DNA of 42,500 nucleotides, from assembly GCA_037179515.1 (NCBI GenBank), contig JAXCGZ010019487.1:1-42500 (forward strand), read 5' to 3'. Origin of the DNA: Halocaridina rubra (taxonomy: Eukaryota; Arthropoda; Malacostraca; Decapoda; Atyidae). The notes under the pieces are model-generated. The model worked only from the letters and a program-made list of their open reading frames with translations, had not been told where the DNA came from and did no database searches. The translations under genes were made by a program, and so were the position numbers. Below are positions 34,068 to 42,500 of the stretch, in pieces; position 1 is the stretch's first letter; each line of letters opens with the position of its first letter.

Positions 34068-35150
34068 ATGGCTAATCAGGCCAGAAATCGAGCACACTGG
34101 TCTAACCAAGCCTTTCCTTCTGATTTAACTCGCTCTGCTTTTATTGTAGCTAGGAATCACTGTACTGCTAAGATTCAACGGTCTAATGCTTCCTTTATCA
34201 GGAAAGTTGATGACCTTCAGTCCTCTCCCTTTGAAAAATGTTTCTGGTCATTAGCCAAAAACTTCTGTAACTCAAGCTTTTCCCCTCTCATTTGTTCTGA
34301 TGGTTCTATGGCTTGCTTTCCCACTGACAAAGCCACTCTCTTTGGCTCTCAATTTTCTGCTAGCCCTTCTGTAAACAATTCCAGTGCACCTATCCCTCAA
34401 GTATTACCCCTTTCTAACCCTATGCCGTAACTTATCCTTTCTTCACGCAAATTTCATAAGGTTCTTCGCTCTCTAATGACGAACAAGGCATCTGGTCCCG
34501 ATGGTATCCCTGCAAGGTTCCTTAAGGAGTTTGCAGATGAACTGGCTCCCGTGCTTTGCCGTCTTTTTCGCCTCATTCTGACAACCAATATCTATCCTTC
34601 ATCTTGGAAGCATGCTCTAGTTCAACCTGTTCCTAAGAAGGGTGGCCGATCTATTCCTTCAGACTATCAACCTATTGCCCTACCCTCTTCTAATGCTAGT
34701 TTCCGAAACTTTGCTCAATGCTCACTTCTTGAAACGCCTTCAATATAGGTCACTTGTCTCCGATCACCAGTATGGTTTCCACAAGGCAAGATCTACTGGC
34801 GACCTCCTGTCCTATCTTACTCATGTATGGTCATCTTCTCTGAGGAACTATGGGGAATCCTTTGTTGTCGCCCTTGATATCTCTAAGGCTTTTGACAAAT
34901 TCTAGCACAGGGCTCTGTTGTTCAAACTCCCTGCCTATGGTTTTACCCCTTCTCTCTGTTCTCGGATTTCCAGTTTTCTTTCTGACCGTTTTAAATCTGT
35001 AGTTGTTGATGGTGCATCATCTAGCCCATTCCCCGTTACCAGTGGTTCCACAGGGCTGTTCTTTCACCTACTCTATTCCTTCTCTAATTAATAATCTTCT
35101 AGTCCCCATCTTCCTCTCTTCTTCACACCTTTGCTGATGGTTTTACCCTT
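34068..35150 (+). pseudogene. Family A copy 2 reverse transcriptase
   Basis: 34068-34430 gives the pre-polymerase linker (SNQAFPSDLTRSAFIVARNH, CFWSLAKNFCNSSFS). From 34476 come the fingers MTNKASGPDGIPARFLKEFA, IYPSSWKHALVQPVPKKGG and SDYQPIAL. After a frame change come SDHQYGFHKARSTGDLLSYL and FVVALDISKAFDKF, the first catalytic-Asp motif. The catalytic box reads FADG (35130-35141) instead of FADD, and a short deletion and frame change precede it. In a live element this enzyme copies the element RNA at the nicked target. Confidence 0.85.
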
Positions 35151-35960
35151 CACTTTAAATGTCTTTTTTTCACAACCTTCATCTGTTACTCGTAATCAGT
35201 CTCGTATCACTCTTTATTCTACTCTCAACTCCGAGTTGCAGAGGGTATCTGAATGGGGCACCAAAGATTTAGTTACTGTAAATTCAATGCCTCCAAGACA
35301 CAGTTTCTGGCTATCTATCTATCTTTTTCTCCTCCTGATAGCCCTATTGTCTTCGAAACTAATGAAATCTACCCTTTAATTCTATCAACATATTAGGAAT
35401 CCATATTGCCTCTAACTGGTCTTGGAGGAATCACATAATCCAAATTTCTAAATCTGCATTCAAAAAATTGGGGGTCGTTTTGTTTTCATCATTACTTTTC
35501 CTTTTCAGTTACTTAAATTCTATAAAGGTCTTATCCGTCCCTCCTTAGAATACTGCTCATACATCTGGGGTGCTTCTTCTTATACTTATCTCCTTGACAG
35601 GGTTGAATCTAAGGCAGTCAGAATCATTATCCTTCTCTTACTTCTCATTAGTATTCTGTCTCTCTTTTCACCGTAAGATATCATCCCTTTCTCTTTTCTA
35701 TTGCTGCTCTGACGAGTTGGAGTTGCATCCCTCCCCCACTGCTGAGGCAATGTAACACTTGCGAAGCCGCCTTATCTCGCAGGTAGTGTTTGGAGATATG
35801 TAGCTCATGGATTGGTCGGTACAGGGACTGCATATTCCCATCTACCTCCAAACTCTCAAACACTCTTCCTGCTACTGTCTCTCTAAATTCTTATCACCTA
35901 TCTTTCTTCAAAAAGCAGATCTATCGTCATCTCAGGCCCTAATCCTCCATATCTCTAGGT
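35151..35960 (+). pseudogene. Family A copy 2 C-terminal domain
   Basis: Frames here give VTRNQSRITLYSTLNSELQR, then INILGIHIASNWSWRNHI, GLIRP-like and EYCSYIWGASSYTYLL text across 35525-35600, and SLFYCCSDELELHPSPTAEA (35690-35755). This is the typical C-terminal region following the polymerase in this family. Several frame changes and stops are present. The 3' UTR follows. Confidence 0.75.
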
Positions 35961-36132
35961 CCTCGGTACTGACTATTTTTTTCAGTCAGTCCGTTTCCTT
36001 TGTGTATTATTACCTCATCTCTGCCTTGTCCATAACCTTTTTCTTTTCCTTCATCTTAATGTTTTCTCATGCCAGACCTCTATTGATGAGGGCAATTTAT
36101 TTGCCTGTCCCAGTGTTAAACTCATAAAAAAA

Positions 36133-38247
36133 AATATATATATATACATATAGACTTAGGAAGGGAATCTTTAAAAAGATGAACAGACAAAGCCGATAAG
36201 ACAAATAAAAGGATGATTTGTAGCTATATCATCAAGACGGAAAACTGCTCATTCCATGAGTAAATTAATTATGGCAAAGATAAACGTAGAGCAACTTATG
36301 AAAAAATTTTAGACCCGAACCTGTAAAAGAAGAGTGAAATGAACTAAGGATACATAAATTAGTCCCTATGCATATAAATGAATCTGTACTCAATAAGAGT
36401 GGAATGAAAGCTAATCACCAAACCAATATAGCAGAAAAGAATTTATACTCACAGCATACATCCTTAGAAACTACAGAATTTTCAAAATTATTCTGTGTCT
36501 ACGATATACAAATTGGGGATACAAAAGAAGGCATAGAGGAAAATTCCTCATCAAGATGTAATGCATTTAAAGACTAAATTTCACAAGTAACTCTACGAGA
36601 TTTTTTTACTGTTTATCTTAACTTTGACGACACTATATGAAATTAATTTAAGGTGGTGTTTCAACAGCAAAGCAGGTGACCAATACAGAGATTCTGTTCT
36701 CAGAGTTGGGTTTGGTACGAGGTACTGCAGAATGTAAATTGCTCAGCCAAGGAGAGGTTCTGTTACATCTCTTTGGTCAAAAAACAAAAAGGGTAAATAA
36801 TAAAGGGCAGAATCAAATAAGTAAAGTAATAATTCCATTAGCAACCCAAAGCATGGATAAATTAGCTGATGCTGAATTTATGTGATGTCTCAAAATGTAC
36901 ATGGAGTCAGATGGAAGTCAGCTTACAAGGCTGTTACAATGATAAATTTACTTATTTTACTTCTAGGGTTGTCTTAGTAATCGATAATTTAAACACAGGT
37001 ACACCACTTAATAATAGTGTAAAAGGTCTTCAACATATTTGTGACTTTATGACAGCAGGATCATAAATTCCGGGAGGTAAGTCTGCCCTAAGTTCTTCAT
37101 ATACAATGAAGTAAAAATTTGAGAACGGAAATACATGAGATGCACTTTTAAAACTGACAGCAAAACTGCAATGAAAAAACTAAATTATGAAAAAAATTCT
37201 AAATGGAATTATTATTAATATATAAAAGAACATAGAGCATGCATGGCTGTAGTCTGGTGGTCTTCTATCACTTATTAGAAATAGGACATATGGCAAGATC
37301 TTATATCTTACAAAACAAACTTTGAAAAAATATCTCTCTGCCAGTTACATATAAATACAAACTCTGTTTCAGCTCTTCAACTATTGCGCAGCAAGTCATA
37401 TTAATTCCATGAATATGAGAGATTGAAAGTAAATAGCAATTTAATGGTAATAAAGAATTTTAGCAGAAAAAAAATGTTTACTTGATTTCTCATACAATCC
37501 AACTTAGCACAACACTGTATTTACACATCTTCGTACTAATAAGAAAGGTCCTTTTCATGACAGAAGATACAAATGGCACTCTATATTTATAAAGAAACAA
37601 GTTAATAAGGTATAAAAATATTACCATTCATAATGCAAATGTGAAAATATACATGTACAGTGAAAAATTACTTACTCTGCAGTACTGTATTTACAAATAC
37701 TGTAAGTGATATGATAAGGAAGGAAACACTGTCCATAGCATATACGCAAAACAATCGCCATATGAACTTCTGAGGATATAATTTTCTTTTATATTACAAG
37801 AAAAATATAAACAATAAGCTATAAATGGCCTAAGCAGCTACTCTTCTAGCCTCCAAAGAAACAGTATTTACAGATCAAAATGTGTATGTTCAATGATATA
37901 ACATATACTACAGTGGCTAACGTCTGGTAGCAGTTAATTATTAAACTACTGTCATTTTTAAAATGTACAAGAAAAAATCTTTTGCTGATATAAAGTTACA
38001 AAAAAAATAGCATGTAAGTGCACCTGTTATGAGGCATTACCAGATCTTTAAAATTTTAGACTCACTAAGAGACATTTACGTATCTGCTCTTATTTATCAC
38101 ATCTAACTCTTATCCATGTATGGTACACAAGAAATCTGGGATTTTAAAGCATAATATCAACTGATGTAGTCCGAGTTGACTGCATTTACATTCCTTTATG
38201 TTATCACCAAATATATGATTGGATGACAAAGAAGATTCAATTGCTCT
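36133..38247 (-). other. Probable 3' UTR / flanking DNA of the minus-strand gene, no coding exon seen
   Basis: This 2.1-kb AT-rich stretch lies downstream of the stop codon at 38248-38250 on the minus strand and contains no large repeat. I see no convincing coding exon on either strand and no clear AATAAA close to the stop. How much of it is transcribed cannot be judged from sequence. Confidence 0.4.
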
Positions 38248-38343
38248 CTACTTGAGAAGAGACTGCAGATTTGTGAAGGTCTGGTTGGCAACAGGACGTA
38301 TCGTGAAACGACCACCTTGGACTACTTGGCTTGCCTGAACTAC
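38248..38343 (-). CDS. Last coding exon of an unidentified host gene
   Basis: On the minus strand an acceptor TATACTTTACAG (AG at 38345-38344) is followed by 31 in-phase codons beginning VVQASQVVQGGRFTIRPV and ending LQSLLK before TAG (38250-38248). The phase (0) matches the donor of the exon at 38838-39100, and joining them keeps the Val/Gln/Gly-rich style (GVQ then VVQASQVV). The intron is 494 bp with GT-AG ends. The protein tail resembles low-complexity ends of nuclear co-regulators, but no named family can be assigned. This is one of only two places where splice sites, phase and composition all agree. Confidence 0.7.
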   Translation of the reverse strand, partial: VVQASQVVQGGRFTIRPVANQTFTNLQSLLK

Positions 38344-38837
38344 CTGTAAAGTATAAATTATATTAATGACATACACCACAGATTAATGGCTCCACAACTA
38401 TTGGAAGTACTGAGTACAATTATTATAGCAAAGCCTATTACAGGCAATAAAGAGCTTATAAGACATATAACACAAATATAAATATACCAATTGAAAAAAC
38501 ATTTTATATAAATCTGCAAATTATTTAGTCACAAAAAAATTAAAATTTTCAAAATATTGTGTCAAGACACTTTAATTAATGTCAAAGTATAAGAAATGCA
38601 TTCAATTTGTTAAAAGATATGGTGCGTGCTAACATTCAAATTAATTGGAAGTATTTTCCTAACCCAAGAACTGTAAGAGCTATTGTCAATAGCAATCTTC
38701 TTTACAGTCCATCATGAGGCAAAATGAGAAATCAATACTACAGCTTGCTCTCTGAGGGATCATACAAAAATAAATGTAAAACACAGAAATGCTTTATATG
38801 TGAAACATTGAAAAATATAGACAAATGACCATCCTAC

Positions 38838-39100
38838 CTGCACACCACTTCCACCACCAGCTTGAACGATTTGCAAATTTCCAACGGTACCAGAAGCTCC
38901 ACCCTGTACCAGGAGATTTGTTGTCCCTCCTGTTCCACCCTGCACTAACAAGTTGGCACCACCAAGCTGTAAACTACCTGTTGGACCAGCACTTGTTACC
39001 ACAACCATTTGATGACTCGGGCGCACTTGGCTACCTATGCTGCGTCCAACAGTTTGAACCAACTGAACAGTCTGTCCTTGCAAGTTTGTAAAACTCCCAC
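38838..39100 (-). CDS. Penultimate coding exon of the same host gene
   Basis: A 263-bp exon on the minus strand is bounded by acceptor TTTTTATCTTATTATAG (AG at 39102-39101) and donor CAG|GTAGGA (exon ends at 38838). It starts with the last two bases of a split codon, then 87 codons: GSFTNLQGQTVQLVQTV, RPSHQMVVVTSAGP, two near-repeats GGANLLVQGGTGGTTN and TNLLVQGGASGTVGN, and LQIVQAGGGSGVQ. The sequence is rich in Gly, Gln, Val and Thr with few charges, as in transactivation or prion-like tails. Upstream exons must lie beyond the right edge, because nothing similar is visible on the minus strand up to 42500. The RTE-like LINE at 40185 would then sit in an intron. Confidence 0.75.
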
Positions 39101-39802
<702 letters not shown>

Positions 39803-39846
39803 ATTTTTTTTTTTTTTTTTTTTGGGGGGGGGGAAAATAAATATTG

Positions 39847-39980
39847 TTGTGACACCAGGACGGGCCAAAAGATTTTAAAATAAAACAGCCTTTATCAGGC
39901 TATAAAGAGAAACAGAGATGGAGAGTGTAATGACCTGTCAGATGTGAAGGGATTATGAAAGATGTGTAATGAATATGCAG
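39847..39980. repeat. Dispersed repeat D, copy 2
   Basis: Same ordered blocks as 30755-30925: TTGTGACACCAGGACGGG, AAAGAGAAACAGAGATGGAGAGTGT, TGTGAAGGGATTATGAAAGA and GTGTAATGAATAT. Confidence 0.7.
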
Positions 39981-40038
39981 TTCTCTGCATATACCTCTGC
40001 ATTACTTTCATGATGTCTATTCCTATAATTCTCCTTAC

Positions 40039-40041
40039 ACC

Positions 40042-40072
<31 letters not shown>

Positions 40073-40156
40073 TATTATTATTGTTATTATTATTGGAGAC
40101 AATAATATTCCTTTGATGATCATTGTGGAGATTATTATTATTATTATTACTAATAT
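40039..40156. repeat. Interrupted (ATT)n microsatellite
   Basis: ATT-rich tract with several interruptions (ACT, GTT, GGAGACAATAAT) in the middle, running up to the RTE-like LINE. Confidence 0.93.
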
Positions 40157-40289
40157 TATCATAACATCAAAGAATAGCCTAAACATATTCCCTGCGTGTT
40201 GTAAAAGGCGACTAAAGGTGGACGGGGCAGGGGGACTAGGAATCCCCCCCCCCTTGTATCAACCTCCTGCGAGACGTCAAAGAAGAAGG

Positions 40290-41090
40290 GGAGTAGAGGG
40301 GAGACTGACTTCTCCCCAAACTCTAGTTTTGGGGTGTCTAAATGTGCGTGGTTGTAGTACGATAGAGAGCAAAAGATGTGAGATTGGATATATGTTTGGT
40401 AGTAGGAGGATGGATGTATTGGCATTGTGTGAGACGAAGATGAAAGGAAAAGGAGAAGTGGCATTTGGTGATGTGACGGGTAGGGTGTCTGGGGTTGAAA
40501 GGGGGAGAGCGAGAGAAGGTGTGGCATTATTGTTGAGTGAATGGATGGTAAATCAGGTAGTGAAATGGAAAGAAGTGTCATCTAGGCTGATGTGGGTGAG
40601 GGCTAGGATAGGAAGGGAATGTTGGGCTTTTGTCGGTGCGTATGGGCCAGGATGTGAGAGAAGTGAGGAAGAGCGGGATGAATTCTAGAATGAGTTAACT
40701 AGATGTGTGGATGGTCTGAGTAGAAGGAACTATGTAGTTGTGTTGGGTGACTTGAATGCCAGAGTGGGTGATGGAGAGATAGAAGGTGTTGTAGGAAAGT
40801 ATGGGGTACCAGTGGGAATGAGAGTGGCGAGAGACTGTTAGATATGTGTGTGGAGCAAGAGTTGGTGATATGTAATAGTTTATTTAAGAAGAAGTTAATA
40901 AATATGTATACATGGATGAGAGTGGCAAATGGAAGAGTGAAAGAAAGAGCATTGATGGATTATGTGTTGGTAGCAAAGAGCATGGTTGGTAGAGTGAAAG
41001 ATGTACATGCATTCAGGGGTGTGGCTGCTGGGATGTCTGATCATTTTTTGGTTAAAGCAAAACTGGTAGTAGCAAAAGAGTGGGGAAATA
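40290..41090 (+). pseudogene. RTE-like endonuclease domain
   Basis: The first frame reads LVLGCLNVRGCSTIESKRCE (with the conserved N), MDVLALCETKMKGKGEVAFG (conserved E), and GVALLLSEWMVNQVVKWKEV. It reaches a TAG at 40687-40689, most simply a G-to-A change in a Trp codon (DEFW expected). After it, VVVLGDLNARVGDGEIEGVV carries the GDLNA motif, then a 1-nt deletion near 40818 shifts into the frame used from 40844, with MCVEQELVICNSLFKKK, YTWMRVANGRVKERALMDYV and the GMSDHFLVKAKL motif holding the catalytic D/H pair. The key residues are all present, so damage is limited to the frame breaks. Confidence 0.85.
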
Positions 41091-42500
41091 GTGTGGGGGG
41101 ATGTAGAAGGGAAATAGTGAAGGTGGAAGAGTTGAAAAAGCCAGAGAAGAGACAGGAATATCAGGACAGGTTGAGAGTGGCATATGACAGGGTAAAAAGA
41201 GAAGTTGGGGAGTTAGGGGAGGAATGGGGGTTGATGAAAGAATGTTTTGTGGAACATGCAAGTGATGTGTGTGGAAAGAGGTTTGTTGGAGGTGGCATGA
41301 GGAGGGGCAGCGAGTGGTGGAATGAAGGGGTGAAAATGAAGGTGGAAGAGAAAAAGAGGGCTTTTGAGGAATGGCTGCAGTGTAAAAGTAGGGAGAAGTA
41401 TGAAAGATATAGGGAGAAAAATGTGGAAACCAAGGGGAAGGTAGAGGAAGAGAAGAGGTTGGCAAATGTTAGGTGGGGAAAGCATTTTAGTAGGTCATAT
41501 GAGGAGAATAAAAAGAAGTTTTGGAAAGAAGTGAGGAGAGTAAGGAAGGGTGGATCGAAGATGGAAGAGACAGTGAAAGATGTGAATGGACAGATGTTAA
41601 GAGGGAACGATGCAAGGAAAAGATGGGCAGAAGATTTTGAGTACTTGCTGAATGTTGAGGAAGATAGAGAGGCAGCTAGAGTGGCAGTGGGGGGGAGGGG
41701 GGGTTCAAGGGCCAGTAATGGGAGATGAAAATGAGAGAGAGATTACAAGAGAGGAGGAGAAAAGGGCATTGTATGAAGCAAAAGCAGGTAAAGCACCAGG
41801 AATGGATGGTGTGAGAGCGGAGATGTTGAAAGAAGGGGGTGTGACTGCATTGGAATGGTTAGTGAGTGTTTAATATATGCTTTATGTTGTTATTGGTGCC
41901 AGTGGAATGGGTGATTGCCTGTATAGTGCCCCTATACAAAGGTGAGTGTGGTAGGAAAAGTGTATGGTAGGATACTGGTTAAAAGGATTAGGGATAAAAC
42001 AGAAAATGTGATCGCAGAAGTGCAGAGTGGTGTTGGGAGAGGTAGAGGTTGTATAGATCAGATTTTTATAGTTAGGCAGTTATGTGAGAAATATTTAGCA
42101 AAGGGTAAGGATGTGTATTTCGCATTTTTGGATCTGGAGAAAGCATATGATAGAGTTGATAGAGAGGCTATGTGGAATGTATTGAGATTATATGGAATTA
42201 ATGGTAAATTGTTGCATGCAGTGAAGAGTTTGTATGAGGGCAGTAGAGCTTGTGTTAGGGTAGGGAATGAAGTGAGTGAGTGGTTTCCAGTGAGTGTGGG
42301 ACTGAGACAGGGATGTGTGATGTCACCAAGGCTGTTCAATTTGTACAATGATGAAGTTTTAAGAGAGGTGAATGAGCGAGTGCGTGGTCGAAGTTTGAGA
42401 ATGGTAGATGGGGATGATAACGAGTGTGAGCTGAATCAGTTGCTGTTTGCAGATGATACTGTGGTGGTGGCATATTCAGAGGAAAAGCTGTGTCAGTTAG
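41091..42500 (+). pseudogene. RTE-like linker and reverse transcriptase, partial at window edge
   Basis: The linker is Lys/Glu/Arg-rich (EYQDRLRVAYDRVKREVGEL, FWKEVRRVRKGGSKMEE). A G-run at 41687-41703 causes a frameshift. The next frame gives KRALYEAKAGKAPGMDGVRA (fingers) and breaks at TAA near 41872. The text VPVEWVIACIVPLYKG follows, with the expected NYRGISLL-type motif deleted near 41950. From 41960 the frame is open to the edge: VYGRILVKRIRDKTENVIAE, QIFIVRQLCEKYLAKGKDVY, FAFLDLEKAYDRVDREAMWN with the first catalytic Asp, VGLRQGCVMSPRLFNLY, and LLFADDTVVVAYSEEKL with the catalytic pair intact at 42446-42457. The rest lies outside the window. Confidence 0.87.

Larger units (their letters stand above)
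33051..36132 (+). mobile_element. Jockey-like non-LTR retrotransposon, family A copy 2
   Basis: This is the better copy of family A, about 3 kb. The order is endonuclease (about 33180-33960), linker (34060-34430), reverse transcriptase (34470-35150) and C-terminal domain (35150-35950), followed by a 3' UTR and an A-tail at 36123-36132. It provides the empty-site reference for the two insertions in copy 1. Alignment with copy 1 is clear from about 33130; the start at 33051 is a guess. Stops and frameshifts make it inactive. Confidence 0.87.
40185..42500 (+). mobile_element. RTE-like non-LTR retrotransposon, 5' part, runs off the right edge
   Basis: The start CCCTGCGTGTTGTAAAAGGC followed by GACTAAAGGTGGACGGGGC is the usual 5' region of a widespread arthropod RTE-like element. 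It continues with an APE-type endonuclease (about 40310-41080), a charged linker (41080-41650) and a reverse transcriptase (41650 onwards), reaching the FADD box at 42446-42457 shortly before the window ends. The coding strand is purine-rich. At least five disruptions are visible: a stop (40687-40689), 1-nt frameshifts near 40818 and in the G-run 41687-41703, a frame change near 41870, and a small deletion near 41950. The 3' fragment at 2922-3474 is from the same type of element. Confidence 0.87.

Noticed and set aside
36368..37066. Three short + strand open frames as candidate genes
   Set aside because: No motifs, no splice signals and AT-driven composition; they lie in the probable 3' region of the minus-strand gene.
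40159..41485. Long Ser/Pro/His-rich minus-strand open frames
   Set aside because: These are shadows of the purine-rich coding strand of the RTE-like LINE; no motifs or starts support them.

Overview
This is non-coding-dominated eukaryotic DNA, almost certainly from an arthropod and most likely a decapod crustacean. The basis is the very high density of long (AT)n and (ATT)n microsatellites, several non-LTR retrotransposon types typical of decapod genomes, short TTAGG-type motifs, and GT-AG introns. The species call is inference; no taxonomic marker gene is present. There are no bacterial operons, rRNA genes, intact tRNA genes or CRISPR arrays.

Layout. 1-950: (AT)n and a compound TTC/TTA/TAG array. 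948-4622: degraded Jockey-like LINE (family A, copy 1) carrying two later insertions, a 163-bp unknown element with a 7-bp target duplication and a 5'-truncated RTE-like LINE with a 13-bp target duplication. 4623-9146: AT-rich DNA with small tandem duplications, an (ATT)n tract and two tRNA-like (SINE-like) pieces. 9147-19144: a head-to-tail series of five 5'-truncated copies plus one relic of a single CR1/Jockey-group LINE (family B), all on the + strand; copy 4 (17028-19144) is the best preserved. 19145-23830: microsatellites, a candidate terminal exon (19686-20028), a TTAA-flanked 200-bp palindrome (21449-21648), a minisatellite and a fold-back repeat. 23830-29235: one nearly complete but decayed I-like LINE on the minus strand (ORF1 with zinc knuckles; ORF2 with endonuclease, reverse transcriptase and RNase H). 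29373-31811: two members of a small inverted-repeat element family, bordered by (AT)n. 33050-36132: second copy of family A. 36133-39100: the 3' end of a host gene on the minus strand, with two recognisable terminal coding exons. 39658-42500: microsatellites, a possible Tigger-like end, and the 5' part of an RTE-like LINE running off the right edge.

Nothing here works as a pathway. The biology is that of selfish elements inserting into one another and into microsatellites, with a single supportable host gene (38248-39100). Every retrotransposon ORF carries stops, frameshifts or deletions, so none looks autonomous as sequenced. I did not find an evident new multi-gene system. The most distinctive structures are the family-B array, whose copies all start just after a CA-rich tail-like motif, the TTAA palindrome, and the exact nested insertions that can be checked against the second family-A copy.
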